Assembly (NCBI RefSeq): GCF_000422325.1
Contig: NZ_AULO01000011.1
Coordinates: 248,001 to 312,000 of the forward strand
Direction: 5' to 3'
DNA length: 64,000 bases
Source of the DNA: Marinospirillum minutulum DSM 6287
GTDB lineage: Bacteria > Pseudomonadota > Gammaproteobacteria > Pseudomonadales > Halomonadaceae
A program made the position numbers and the translations under genes. Numbering within the stretch: the stretch's first letter is position 1; each line of letters starts with the position of its first letter. Shown one piece after another: positions 9,103 to 18,040 of the stretch. The notes under the pieces are model-generated. The model saw only the letters and a program-made list of their open reading frames with translations. It was not told the DNA's origin and ran no database searches.

Positions 9103-10422
9103 GTCATGCTCATCTGCTTCGGTAACTTCTACCTGTAAGCGCTGTCCTGGCTTAAGGTGAGAAGCACCAAGTAAGAAAATTTGCCCGTCAATTTCTGGAG
9201 CATCGGCTTGAGTACGTGCTGCGGCACCATCATCACCCACTTCATCAACTAAAACCTCTAAGGTCTTGCCTATTTTTTGTTGCAGTTTTGCTGCACTTAT
9301 TTGTGCCTGCTTTTCCATAAAACGTGCTAAACGCTCTTCTTTAACTTCTTCAGGAACTGGGTTAGCTAGTTGATTTGCCGTAGCACCTTCAACAGGTGAA
9401 TAGGTAAAGCAGCCCACCCTGTCTAGCTGTGCTTCATCAAGAAAGTCGAGCAGGTATTCAAACTGTGCTTCTGTTTCACCAGGGAAGCCAACAATAAAAG
9501 TAGACCGGAGTGTTAAATCTGGACAAGTCTCTCGCCAAGATTGAATGCGTTGCAAGGTTTTTTCACTGGCCGCTGGGCGCTTCATGGCGCGCAATACATC
9601 TGGGTGAGCGTGCTGAAAAGGAATATCTAAATAAGGAAGAATTTTATTCTCAGCCATTAACGGCATAATGTCATCCACGTGCGGATAAGGGTAAACATAG
9701 TGCATTCTTACCCAGCTACCTAACTGGCCTAGCTCTTCACAAAGTTCTTTCATGCGTGTTTTAATTGGTCGTCCCTGCCAAAAACCTGTGCGGTACTTTA
9801 AATCTAAGCCATAAGCACTGGTATCCTGAGAAACAACCAACAGCTCTTGTACACCAGCATTAACCAAGCGTTCAGCTTCACCTAAAACCTCACCTATAGG
9901 ACGAGAAACTAAATCGCCCCTTAATGAAGGGATAATGCAGAAGCTGCATCGATGGTTGCAGCCTTCAGAAATCTTTAAATAAGAATAGTGCCGTGGTGTT
10001 AGCTTAATACCCTGAGGCGGCAATAAATCTAGGTAAGGATTATGATCTACTTTGGGTGGCAAATGCTGATGCACTGCCTTCACTACTTGCTCATATTGCT
10101 GCGGGCCAGTTACAGCCAACACCTGCGGGTGCAAATCACGAATTAAAGCTTCGTCTACACCCATGCAGCCAGTAACGATTACGCGGCCATTCTCATTAAT
10201 TGCTTCACCTATAGCATCCAAGGACTCAGCCTTGGCAGCATCAATAAAACCACAGGTATTTACTACTACTAAATCAGCATCTTCATAGCTAGGAACTAAG
10301 TCATACCCCTCACCCCTTAATTGCGTGAGAATACGCTCGGAATCAACTAATGCCTTAGGGCAACCTAAACTGACAAAGCCAACTTTATGTGTATCGCTAG
10401 TTGAAGCGGTGCTTGAAGCCAT
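9076..10422 (-). CDS. rimO: Ribosomal protein S12 methylthiotransferase
   Basis: A 448-residue radical-SAM enzyme that adds a methylthio group to an Asp of ribosomal protein S12. The N-terminal MTTase domain has [17 protein letters not shown] and [10 protein letters not shown]. The radical SAM motif C-x3-C-x2-C is in [17 protein letters not shown]-terminal TRAM domain (about 380-448) ends in LWGRPVDK. Length and motifs match RimO rather than MiaB. Confidence 0.95.
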   Translation of the reverse strand: MASSTASTSDTHKVGFVSLGCPKALVDSERILTQLRGEGYDLVPSYEDADLVVVNTCGFIDAAKAESLDAIGEAINENGRVIVTGCMGVDEALIRDLHPQVLAVTGPQQYEQVVKAVHQHLPPKVDHNPYLDLLPPQGIKLTPRHYSYLKISEGCNHRCSFCIIPSLRGDLVSRPIGEVLGEAERLVNAGVQELLVVSQDTSAYGLDLKYRTGFWQGRPIKTRMKELCEELGQLGSWVRMHYVYPYPHVDDIMPLMAENKILPYLDIPFQHAHPDVLRAMKRPAASEKTLQRIQSWRETCPDLTLRSTFIVGFPGETEAQFEYLLDFLDEAQLDRVGCFTYSPVEGATANQLANPVPEEVKEERLARFMEKQAQISAAKLQQKIGKTLEVLVDEVGDDGAAARTQADAPEIDGQIFLLGASHLKPGQRLQVEVTEADEHDLWGRPVDK

Positions 10423-10610
10423 AAAAACTTTACTCTAGTGTTTAAATTTTATGCGGCATTCTAGCTGTTTGTACTAGCCTAAAAAAGAACTTTTTAAAAC
10501 CAACCAAGCTAAAAGAAGTGCTGACTTGCGTTCCCAAGCTGAGTTAGCTGTTTTGCTTTAGTTTCTGGTATTCTATTTATTGAATTTTGCTCGCTGTAAT
10601 TTAGAGGTAA

Positions 10611-11252
10611 GTGAACGTGACTCGCGTATTGATTGTAGATGACCACATTCTAGTTAGAACTGGAATAGAACGTATGCTTTCTGAAACAGAAGGTATAGAA
10701 GTTATAGGTCAAGCCTCTGATGGTGAAGAAGCGGTTCAAAAATCACGCGAGCTATTACCAGACATTGTTTTGATGGACGTTAAAATGCCAGGTATAGGTG
10801 GCGTTGAAGCAACCAGAAAAATAACCCGTACAAACCCATCTATTGGTGTTATAGGCTTAACCGCCAGTGGCGATGAAACCTTTGTACAACGCTTATTGCA
10901 AGCTGGTGCCAAAGGCTATTTAACCAAGGGTACCAGTTACGAAGAAGTCGTACGTGCTATAAGATTGGTTTCTGCTGGTCAGTTTTACGTAGACCCAACG
11001 CTTGCCAGCGGTATGCTGGTGCGTGATCCACAAAACAACAACCCTTTTTCGCAGCTTTCAGATCGTGAAATGCAGGTTACGCTTATGATAGTTAACTGCC
11101 AAAAAGTACAAGAAATAGCCGACAGTCTTTTTGTTAGCCCCCGCACCATTAATACCTACCGTTACAGAATTTTTGAAAAGCTAGCAGTACGCAATGACGT
11201 TGAACTCACCCACCTAGCCATGCGTCATAAGCTAGTAGATGTCACCGACTAG
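10611..11252 (+). CDS. gacA: LuxR-type response regulator GacA/UvrY
   Basis: A 213-residue response regulator. The receiver domain has the acidic pair D10/D11 and the phosphorylation site D56 (IVLMDVKMPG); the LuxR-type helix-turn-helix follows (LSDREMQVTLMIVNCQKVQEIADSLFVSPRTINTYRYRIFEKL). In this group it pairs with the BarA/GacS kinase and drives small RNAs of the Csr/Rsm system. The start is GTG with AGAGG upstream. It overlaps uvrC by 14 bases, the conserved gacA-uvrC arrangement. Confidence 0.92.
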   Translation: MNVTRVLIVDDHILVRTGIERMLSETEGIEVIGQASDGEEAVQKSRELLPDIVLMDVKMPGIGGVEATRKITRTNPSIGVIGLTASGDETFVQRLLQAGAKGYLTKGTSYEEVVRAIRLVSAGQFYVDPTLASGMLVRDPQNNNPFSQLSDREMQVTLMIVNCQKVQEIADSLFVSPRTINTYRYRIFEKLAVRNDVELTHLAMRHKLVDVTD

Positions 11253-13104
11253 GCTAGAAACTATAGTGTCTGATACAGCAACAGCAGCTTTTGATTCGTC
11301 CACCTTCTTAAAGCAGGCCACTCAATCCCCAGGCATTTACCAAATGTTTGCGGCAGACGGTAAGATTCTTTATGTCGGTAAGGCTCGCAACTTAAAAAAA
11401 CGCCTTGCCAGCTATTTTCGTACCAGTGGTCTGCCCATTAAAACCCAGGCCCTAGTTGCAAAAATTCATAACATTGAATTAACGATTACCCGCACCGAAA
11501 CAGAAGCCCTGCTGCTTGAACAAAATTTAATTAAAGCGCTAAAACCACCCTACAATATTTTATTGCGCGATGATAAATCCTACCCTTTTTTACATTTTTC
11601 AGACCATGCTTGGCCAGCCCTAACCATAAAGCGAGCAAGGCATCAGCGGGGTGCTGGCCAGTGGTTCGGTCCTTACCCCAGCGCTTCTAGTGTAAGAGAC
11701 ACCCTGCAACTGCTTTACCGAGTGTTTCAATTACGCCAATGCGATGACACCACCTTTGCTAACCGTAGTCGCCCTTGCTTGCAATACCAAATAAAACGCT
11801 GTTCAGCACCCTGCACAGGTGAAATAACAGCTGAAGCCTATGCGGAAGACCTGCGTCATGCCAAGTTGTTGCTCGAAGGTAAAAGTAACCAAGTAACAGA
11901 CACACTAGCAGAAAAAATGGAAGCGGCAGCCGCAACGCTTGCCTTTGAAAAAGCCAGTCATTACCGTGATCAAATACAGCAATTAAGGCAACTACAAACT
12001 CAGCAAGATGTAGATACTGGCGTAGGAGAAGCTGATATATTCGGCTTGGTTTCTTCTGAAGGTAATAGCAGCATTAGCCTATTGCAAATTCGTCAAGGTC
12101 GTTTAATTAGTACCCGTCACTTCAACTTTAAAAACCCTTTAGATGAAACAGACAGTGCAACCCTTACTGCTTTTGTAGCCCAATATTATTTAACACGTAC
12201 TTCGTTACCACCCGCTGCAGAACTACTCTTAAGCCATGAGCTAGAAGAAGGTGAGACTCTACAAGCTGCATTGGAAGAGCGCTTCGGTTTTAAATCTCGC
12301 CTTGCCCATAAAGTACGCAGTCAAAGAGCTCGCTGGTTAGAGCTAGCCATAACCAATGCAGAACAACAGCTTTCCACCCACCGTGGTAAGGTTGGTCAAC
12401 AGCAGCAGCGCATGAAAGCTTTACAAGAGGCTTTAGGCTTTAGCCAGCCTATTCAACGTATGGAATGCTTTGATATTAGCCACAGTCACGGCGAAGCAAC
12501 GGTTGCTTCTTGTGTAGTGTTTGATGCCGAAGGCCCTCGCAAACAAGACTATCGTCGTTTCAACATAGAAGGTATAACCGGTGGTGATGATTATGCAGCC
12601 ATGAGTCAAGCTCTTGAAAGACGGTATAAACGTGCAAAAGCTGGTGAAACAACCCTGCCAGATCTACTTCTAGTTGATGGTGGTAAGGGGCAATTAAATG
12701 CAGCAAAAGCCATTCTGGAATCGCTTGATTTAACCAACATCCACCTTTTGGGTGTTGCTAAAGGCACAACAAGAAAAGCTGGTTTAGAGACACTTTTCCT
12801 AGAAACGATAACTAATCAACTGGCTTTACCTGGCCATTCCCCAGCCTTGCATTTAATTCAACAAATACGTGATGAGGCGCACCGCTTTGCTATTACAGGA
12901 CACAGACAAAGACGAGACAAGGCAAGGACTAGCTCAGGTTTAGAAGATATACCTGGCGTTGGTCCTAAGCGCCGCCAAGCACTTTTACGCCACTTCGGTG
13001 GGCGCAAAGCCATAGCTGAAGCAAGCGTTGAAGCTTTATGCCAAGTTGATGGTATAAATCGCGCCCTAGCTGAAGAAATTCATGCTACTCTTCACACCAG
13101 TTAA
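11239..13104 (+). CDS. uvrC: UvrABC excinuclease subunit C
   Basis: A 621-residue subunit that makes both incisions in nucleotide excision repair. The GIY-YIG nuclease domain is at residues about 28-105 (SPGIYQMF, ILYVGKARNLKKRL). A UVR motif lies near residue 230. The RNase H-like C-terminal nuclease has ECFDISHSHGEATVASCVVF and LLVDGGKGQL, and a helix-hairpin-helix pair ends the protein. The start is ATG inside the gacA end; a GTG nine codons later is an alternative. Confidence 0.95.
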   Translation: MSPTRLETIVSDTATAAFDSSTFLKQATQSPGIYQMFAADGKILYVGKARNLKKRLASYFRTSGLPIKTQALVAKIHNIELTITRTETEALLLEQNLIKALKPPYNILLRDDKSYPFLHFSDHAWPALTIKRARHQRGAGQWFGPYPSASSVRDTLQLLYRVFQLRQCDDTTFANRSRPCLQYQIKRCSAPCTGEITAEAYAEDLRHAKLLLEGKSNQVTDTLAEKMEAAAATLAFEKASHYRDQIQQLRQLQTQQDVDTGVGEADIFGLVSSEGNSSISLLQIRQGRLISTRHFNFKNPLDETDSATLTAFVAQYYLTRTSLPPAAELLLSHELEEGETLQAALEERFGFKSRLAHKVRSQRARWLELAITNAEQQLSTHRGKVGQQQQRMKALQEALGFSQPIQRMECFDISHSHGEATVASCVVFDAEGPRKQDYRRFNIEGITGGDDYAAMSQALERRYKRAKAGETTLPDLLLVDGGKGQLNAAKAILESLDLTNIHLLGVAKGTTRKAGLETLFLETITNQLALPGHSPALHLIQQIRDEAHRFAITGHRQRRDKARTSSGLEDIPGVGPKRRQALLRHFGGRKAIAEASVEALCQVDGINRALAEEIHATLHTS

Positions 13105-13154
13105 AACTAACTTTAGAGTCTATTTCTAAGTGCCTATTTTCAAGAGCTAATGCA

Positions 13155-13709
13155 ATGAACTTCCCTACCCTTCTAACACTATTTCGTATTTTTATTATTC
13201 CACTACTAGTGGTTATCTATTACCTACCGCTAGAGAGTAAGTATTTAATCTGTGCTGGCCTTTTTGGCCTAGCAGCCTTAACCGATTGGCTTGATGGCTT
13301 TTTGGCAAGGCGCTGGAACCAAATGACGCCTTTTGGTGCATTTTTAGACCCAGTAGCCGATAAGTTAATGGTTGCAGTAGCCTTGGGTGTACTAATAGAG
13401 GCCTATGCAAACTGGTGGTTAACCTTGCCTGCCTTAGTTATTATTGGTCGTGAAATTGTTATTTCTGCCTTGCGCGAATGGATGGCAGAACTAGGTAAAA
13501 GTGCCAAAGTTGCTGTTAGCTGGCTAGGAAAGGTAAAAACCACCTTTCAAATGGTATCTATTTTTCTACTCTTATTAGTACCACCAGGTGAATTAATTGG
13601 ATGGGTTGGCTTAGGTGTACTTTACCTTGCCGCCTTTTTAACCCTTTGGTCTATGTTTAGCTATTTGCGAGCGGCTCTCCCTCATCTTTTGCCTAGTGAA
13701 AGTAAGTAA
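13155..13709 (+). CDS. pgsA: CDP-diacylglycerol-glycerol-3-phosphate 3-phosphatidyltransferase
   Basis: This 184-residue inner-membrane enzyme commits CDP-diacylglycerol to phosphatidylglycerol synthesis. The CDP-alcohol phosphotransferase motif (D-x2-D-G-x2-A-R-x8-G-x3-D-x3-D) is complete in DWLDGFLARRWNQMTPFG and FLDPVADK. Several hydrophobic helices follow. It is 50 bases after uvrC and ahead of the tRNA cluster, as in pseudomonads. Confidence 0.95.
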   Translation: MNFPTLLTLFRIFIIPLLVVIYYLPLESKYLICAGLFGLAALTDWLDGFLARRWNQMTPFGAFLDPVADKLMVAVALGVLIEAYANWWLTLPALVIIGREIVISALREWMAELGKSAKVAVSWLGKVKTTFQMVSIFLLLLVPPGELIGWVGLGVLYLAAFLTLWSMFSYLRAALPHLLPSESK

Positions 13710-13765
13710 ATTGGCTAAGTCTTTGGCCTATCTGAAGTTTTTTTAAAATAATTTCATTTATTTTG

Positions 13766-13793
13766 TTGACAAGGAAAAAATTCTACCTATAAT
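13766..13793 (+). promoter_or_regulatory. Sigma-70 promoter of the tRNA-Gly-Cys-Leu cluster
   Basis: A perfect -35 TTGACA (13766-13771) and a perfect -10 TATAAT (13788-13793) are separated by 16 bases. The first tRNA begins 16 bases after the -10. The stretch TACCTATAAT is shared with the promoter in front of tRNA-Pro in this window. Confidence 0.9.
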
Positions 13794-13808
13794 GTGCAAC
13801 CAGATCGA

Positions 13809-13883
13809 GCGGGAATAGCTCAGTGGTAGAGCACAACCTTGCCAAGGTTGGGGTCGCGAGTTCGAATCTCGTTTCCCGCTCCA
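13809..13883 (+). tRNA. tRNA-Gly(GCC)
   Basis: The cloverleaf folds with acceptor GCGGGAA/TTCCCGC, anticodon loop TTGCCAA (GCC at 13841-13843), T-arm GTTCGAATC, and an encoded CCA. First of three tRNAs in one transcript. Confidence 0.97.
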
Positions 13884-13916
13884 ATAGATTTAAAGCTGGA
13901 ATTAAGAAAGAAAAAA

Positions 13917-13990
13917 GGCTGGATGGCAGAGTGGTCATGCAGCGGATTGCAAATCCGTCAACGCCGGTTCGATTCCGACTCCAGCCTCCA
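13917..13990 (+). tRNA. tRNA-Cys(GCA)
   Basis: Acceptor GGCTGGA/TCCAGCC, anticodon GCA at 13949-13951, T-arm GTTCGATTC and encoded CCA. It follows tRNA-Gly by 33 bases. Confidence 0.97.
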
Positions 13991-14042
13991 TTTTTAAATC
14001 TGTTTAGCAAGAAGTAAGAGCTGCAATAGCTCTGTAACAAAT

Positions 14043-14129
14043 GCCCGGATGGTGGAATCGGTAGACACAAGGGATTTAAAATCCCTCGCTCTTATGAGTG
14101 TGCGAGTTCAAGTCTCGCTCCGGGCACCA
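14043..14129 (+). tRNA. tRNA-Leu(TAA)
   Basis: Acceptor GCCCGGA with matching 3' strand, anticodon TAA at 14077-14079, a long variable arm as expected for Leu, and encoded CCA (87 nt). Last tRNA of the Gly-Cys-Leu cluster. Confidence 0.97.
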
Positions 14130-14278
14130 CTAATCACTTCAGTTAGACTAAGCTTAATAACATCTAGTATTCTCCCTCCTAAAATATATTCAAAAAATTC
14201 AATATACTTTAAGTTATTTATTACTATATTTAGTTGTGCTTACCGCATGAACTTAATTTTTAGCTCGCCCGCAGGCAA

Positions 14279-14310
14279 TACCTTAACGGATTAATGTTAA
14301 GTATTTTTTT
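14279..14310 (+). terminator. Rho-independent terminator after the tRNA cluster
   Basis: A stem of TAC(C)TTAAC with GTTAAGTA, one bulged C, an 8-base loop, then seven T residues (14304-14310). It stands about 150 bases after tRNA-Leu. The 264-base gap up to the PcfJ gene is otherwise AT-rich with nothing else recognised. Confidence 0.55.
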
Positions 14311-14393
14311 ATATTCTTTCCATTACTGGTCTTTTTTGTGTCTTTTTAGTAAATTACAGCTTGTAACTAAATAGCATTGATTAAGGGAATAAT

Positions 14394-15563
14394 ATGCCAG
14401 CTTTTACCCCTCTAGAGCAAACTACAACCAATTCAACCAAACGTATTAACCTTGAGAAATTTGTTGGCTATCCTCTAGGGTTAGAGATAAATACACCCAG
14501 CCACCCTAGACCATTATTCTGGCGCTCATTAGATGAAGGAGGCTTAACAACCAAAAGCACTTTTTTAGAAGCAACGGGGTTTTCTTTAGATGTTATAGTT
14601 TCTGAAAAAGAGTTAGCTAGATTACCTAGTAAAGTGCTAGAAATAGTCAATATGCTACCTGCTAAAAGTTACCAAATTCTACAAGCTATTTTGATTAGTT
14701 CTGCAGCTAAAGAATTAGCCTTATCTAACCCTTTGCTTTTTATATTGTTAATTATAGAAGCACAAAAACAAGGCTTGAGTGAACAAGCTTTTAAAGCACT
14801 CGTAAAAGAAAAAAGAACAAAAATTTTAAGCTACTTAAATTTACCTGCTAGGCCTTCAGTGGTAAGGATATTGGCTCGCACTAAGTTTACTTTTGATTTT
14901 GCAACCGACTTAGACATGCTTCCTCAAGTTCTTAACAACTCTAATTTTTTACAAGTAATTCAGCATGTTAAGCAGCCCAGCATGCAACACTTTCTATTTG
15001 CTAGACGCTACGCAAGAACCTTAACCACTAAACTTCTAAATTTAATTACACCTGATACAACTAGGCAAGCAGTCAACCATATTTCAGTAATCCTAAATGA
15101 CTGCTGGCGTATGGAAATGCAGTTAAACCAGCTAAATTCAATAGCCAGCCTAGCGGAGCTTGATGCCCTGCATGATCGCCTAGTGGTTCGATATAACCTT
15201 GCTCAAACTGAACGACAAGAAAAGTTTCAACTAGATAACCATGGTGATTACCCTAAACCACCTCTACCAGGGAACAAAATGATTGTTCCACTCACAAGTT
15301 GGCTTGAATTAATGATGGAGGGCGCACAAATGAAGCATTGTGTTGCTTCTTATCATTCATTAGTAGCTAACGGGGAAGTATTTATCTACCAAGTTCATGC
15401 CAGCAAACGCTTAACCTTGGCTGTAAATTTAAGAGAAAATAAATGGGTACTGGGTGAAATTAAAGGTGTAGCGAATACGAACCCGATTAAAGAAGACCTA
15501 GAGCTGATACATGAATGGTATTTTGAAGCGACAAATCAAGAAAAAAATCAAAAAGCTGGCTAG
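14394..15563 (+). CDS. PcfJ-domain protein
   Basis: A 389-residue protein whose last about 120 residues carry the PcfJ-like core: GAQMKHCVASYHSLVANGE, then TLAVNLRENKWVLGEIKG and VANTNP. PcfJ domains occur in conjugative-element and chromosomal proteins of unknown role. The first 270 residues are mostly helical with no recognised domain. The gene is more AT-rich than its neighbours and lies between the tRNA cluster and the UmuD-like gene, 67 bases ahead of the latter on the same strand. Adjacent placement suggests, but does not prove, a shared function. Confidence 0.7.
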   Translation: MPAFTPLEQTTTNSTKRINLEKFVGYPLGLEINTPSHPRPLFWRSLDEGGLTTKSTFLEATGFSLDVIVSEKELARLPSKVLEIVNMLPAKSYQILQAILISSAAKELALSNPLLFILLIIEAQKQGLSEQAFKALVKEKRTKILSYLNLPARPSVVRILARTKFTFDFATDLDMLPQVLNNSNFLQVIQHVKQPSMQHFLFARRYARTLTTKLLNLITPDTTRQAVNHISVILNDCWRMEMQLNQLNSIASLAELDALHDRLVVRYNLAQTERQEKFQLDNHGDYPKPPLPGNKMIVPLTSWLELMMEGAQMKHCVASYHSLVANGEVFIYQVHASKRLTLAVNLRENKWVLGEIKGVANTNPIKEDLELIHEWYFEATNQEKNQKAG

Positions 15564-15602
15564 AAACTTGGCTTAATTTTTAGTATCCAGTTAGAATAAA
15601 GG

Positions 15603-15618
15603 CTGTACAAATAAACAG
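15603..15618 (+). promoter_or_regulatory. LexA (SOS) box before the UmuD-like gene
   Basis: CTGTACAAATAAACAG is a perfect match to the gammaproteobacterial LexA core CTGT-N8-ACAG with an AT-rich centre. It ends 12 bases before the ATG, where bound LexA would block transcription or initiation. It makes the downstream gene a likely SOS gene. Confidence 0.8.
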
Positions 15619-15630
15619 TCTTAGGTTGCC

Positions 15631-16062
15631 ATGGATATTAATCAAACGTTTACTGCCTTGTCACGTAATGCCTCTACAGAAATCAACGCTAGCACCGAGA
15701 TGACTGGCTTTCCTAGCCCTGCAGGAGGTAGAGAAGCCAGTTCGCTATCTTTAGATAAGTATTTAGCACCCCGCCCTTCTTCAACCTACTACTGCCGAGT
15801 AGTTGGTGATGCGATGAAAAATGCGGGCATTAACGACGGCGACCTGCTCGTTGTAGACTCATCACTTACCCCTAGCCACAACAAAATTGTTGTGGCTATT
15901 CTATTTGGTGAAATGATTGTTCGTCGCCTTATTATCAATCCTAAAGGTAGCTGGTTAGTAGCGGAATCTAATAATAGCGTTTATCAACCCGTAAACATTA
16001 GCCGTTACGATCATGGCACACTTTTTTGGGGTGTTGTTACTTGGGTATTACATCAGCCCTAG
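15631..16062 (+). CDS. UmuD-like S24-family protein with both catalytic residues replaced
   Basis: A 143-residue homologue of UmuD: GFPSPAGG, PSSTYYCRVVGDAM, NDGDLLVVDSSLTPSH and the C-terminal strands align with E. coli UmuD over its length. UmuD cuts itself using Ser60 and Lys97. Here the GDSM serine is Ala61 (codon GCG) and the VKKL lysine is Arg98 (CGT). The residue before the cleavage glycine is Thr, not Cys/Ala. The protein therefore should not self-cleave. No umuC follows; the next gene is on the other strand with a 26-base overlap. A LexA box precedes it. It may act as an uncleaved UmuD mimic or a checkpoint factor, or be relict. Confidence 0.8.
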   Translation: MDINQTFTALSRNASTEINASTEMTGFPSPAGGREASSLSLDKYLAPRPSSTYYCRVVGDAMKNAGINDGDLLVVDSSLTPSHNKIVVAILFGEMIVRRLIINPKGSWLVAESNNSVYQPVNISRYDHGTLFWGVVTWVLHQP

Positions 16063-16834
16063 CTCTACAACCTTTAAAGTTAAAAAACTGTTGGGCGGTA
16101 CGTCCACTATAAGAAGCACGAGCTTGTGCAAACTGCCGTGCTTCTTGCATTAACGCCTGCCAATCTCCTTCATAACCTTCAAAATAGCTTTTAACTAAAG
16201 TTAAGTAATCGTCTAGGTTACCTGAATAAAATGAAAGGCTTAAACCAAACCTATCCGCTAAAGAAATGCGTTCTTCTACGCTGTCACTTAAATGCAATTC
16301 ACCCCGCTCACCTACCGTTGCTTGTTGGTTATCACTCATATACTCCGGTACTAGGTGGCGACGATTGCTTGTAGCATAAACACGAATATTCTCTGGTGGT
16401 GTTTCTAACGAGCCTTCCATAATACTTTTTAAGCCTTTGTAGCCACTTTCGCCGCTTTCAAAACTTAAATCATCACAAAAAATAATAAAGCGATAGGGTA
16501 ATAAGCGCAGTTCATCAGAAATTTCAGGTAACCAGCTTAGGCTTTCACGCGGAATTTCTATGATTTTTAAATTTGATACATGATAACGGTATAAAAGTGC
16601 ACGAATTAATGAGCTTTTACCTGTACCACGGCTACCCCATAAGAGCACATGATTACTAGCTTCACCGGCAATAAATTGTTCGGTGTTCTTTACCAAAGCA
16701 GCTTTCTGGCGCTCAATACCCAGCAGTCTATCTAAGGGTAAGGCTGAAAAATCCATAATTGGCTTTAGGCGTTTAGCATGGACTCGCCATACTGCGCCTT
16801 TAGCTTTATTCCAATCAATTCCTGAAGCAAGCAT
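16037..16834 (-). CDS. DUF815-family AAA ATPase
   Basis: A 265-residue ATPase. Walker A is LWGSRGTGKSSLIRALL, Walker B is FIIFCDDLSFE, and VYATSNRRHLVPEYM matches the DUF815 sensor region. Members are about 280-290 residues; this one is slightly short. Function is not established. It is 12 bases after the MetX-like gene on the same strand and its 3' end overlaps the UmuD-like gene. Confidence 0.85.
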   Translation of the reverse strand: MLASGIDWNKAKGAVWRVHAKRLKPIMDFSALPLDRLLGIERQKAALVKNTEQFIAGEASNHVLLWGSRGTGKSSLIRALLYRYHVSNLKIIEIPRESLSWLPEISDELRLLPYRFIIFCDDLSFESGESGYKGLKSIMEGSLETPPENIRVYATSNRRHLVPEYMSDNQQATVGERGELHLSDSVEERISLADRFGLSLSFYSGNLDDYLTLVKSYFEGYEGDWQALMQEARQFAQARASYSGRTAQQFFNFKGCRARADVIPK

Positions 16835-16846
16835 CGTTGTTTAACC

Positions 16847-17956
16847 CTAATCTTGATTAATAAACTGGCTTAGTGTTTCGGCTTGGCTAGTAATGGAGTT
16901 AAGGCCATCTAAATGTCCCCAATCGCCTTCAATTTCAGCATAAAAACTTCTTTTCCCTAAGCTTAATAGCGCTTGGTGAATTTTTTTCGCTAAGGCTGGC
17001 CTTAATAATAAATCATTAGTGGCAGGTAAGAACAAACACTTGGCTTGAATTTTCTGTAGCCCTTCGGTTAGTGTTTTACCCTGCCCAGCAATAAATAGCT
17101 GATTAGCACGAATTAAATACAGTAAGTGATTGGCATCGGCATATTTTGTTTGTGCCAAACTTTGAGCTTTAAAATAGTCCACCATACGAAAGTTCTGACG
17201 GATGGCTTTTGCTGGGGCTTCTTCTAAAGGGTAATGCTTTTTAAAAGTACGGTTTATAATGGTAGGTGACATAGCCGCTAAGCTAATTTGCATTAGCGTT
17301 TGTTGCACTCCAGCAACCGGCGATGCACCGTTATAATAATTGCCTTCACACCACAAAGGGTCATTTAGAATGGGTTCTGCCCATTGCTGCAACCCTAAGC
17401 AGCTCCACGCATCAGCCTCACCCATGCCTATCACTGAGATCATGCGCTTAACTGCTTCTGGGTAGGCTATAGACCATTCTAAAGCTTGCAGTGAACCCAT
17501 CGAAGGGCCAATAACAGCATAAAGTGCTTCAATGCCTAAAGAAAGCAATAAAGACCGCTGCACTTCTACAAAATCACGAATGGTTACAACGGGGAAATCT
17601 AACCCCCAAGGCTTGCCCGTTGCAGGGTTAATAGTCGCAGGCCCCGTGGTAATCACCCTAGGGTTAAATGGCTCTTGGTTAACCAGTGTATCGCTACTAA
17701 TAATAAAGTATTTATCGGTATCCAAAGGTTTGCCAGGGCCGATGATGCTATCCCAATAGCCTGCAAGCAGGTCATCTTCTTGGTAACGTCCAGCCGCATG
17801 GCTAGCGCCTGAAAAATAATGGGTAACCAGAATAGCGTTATCACGCTGGGCATTCAGCTTACCCCAGCTTTCCCAGCCAACCTCAACTTCTGGAATGAAT
17901 TGTCCGTTAGAAGTGGTAAAGCCCTGCAACTTATAGTGTTTTTTCTCAACCAGCAT
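16847..17956 (-). CDS. MetX-like acyltransferase/esterase (alpha/beta hydrolase)
   Basis: A 369-residue alpha/beta hydrolase of the homoserine O-acetyltransferase superfamily. The nucleophile elbow is IGPSMGSLQALEW; the acid is probably the Asp in LPATNDLLLRP and the His is in GDWGHLDG. True MetX has GGSMGGMQ and strongly conserved homoserine contacts. This protein deviates (GPSMGS, SHAAGR), which fits the group called E22 MetX-like putative esterases. I therefore do not assign methionine synthesis. Confidence 0.75.
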   Translation of the reverse strand: MLVEKKHYKLQGFTTSNGQFIPEVEVGWESWGKLNAQRDNAILVTHYFSGASHAAGRYQEDDLLAGYWDSIIGPGKPLDTDKYFIISSDTLVNQEPFNPRVITTGPATINPATGKPWGLDFPVVTIRDFVEVQRSLLLSLGIEALYAVIGPSMGSLQALEWSIAYPEAVKRMISVIGMGEADAWSCLGLQQWAEPILNDPLWCEGNYYNGASPVAGVQQTLMQISLAAMSPTIINRTFKKHYPLEEAPAKAIRQNFRMVDYFKAQSLAQTKYADANHLLYLIRANQLFIAGQGKTLTEGLQKIQAKCLFLPATNDLLLRPALAKKIHQALLSLGKRSFYAEIEGDWGHLDGLNSITSQAETLSQFINQD

Positions 17957-18040
17957 TAAAAGCTATCCTTAAGTAAGTCCTTTGCCCTAGTTATCAAACA
18001 GGTCTAAGATGTGCACTATAAACCTTGTGAGGAGAATAAA

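Noticed and set aside
13783-14294. Short open frames across the tRNA cluster
   Set aside because: They are translations through tRNA genes; the cloverleaf structures explain the sequence.
16847-17956. Homoserine O-acetyltransferase (metX) assignment
   Set aside because: The nucleophile motif GPSMGS and the N-terminal motifs differ from true MetX (GGSMGG), and no metW follows, so only a MetX-like call is made.
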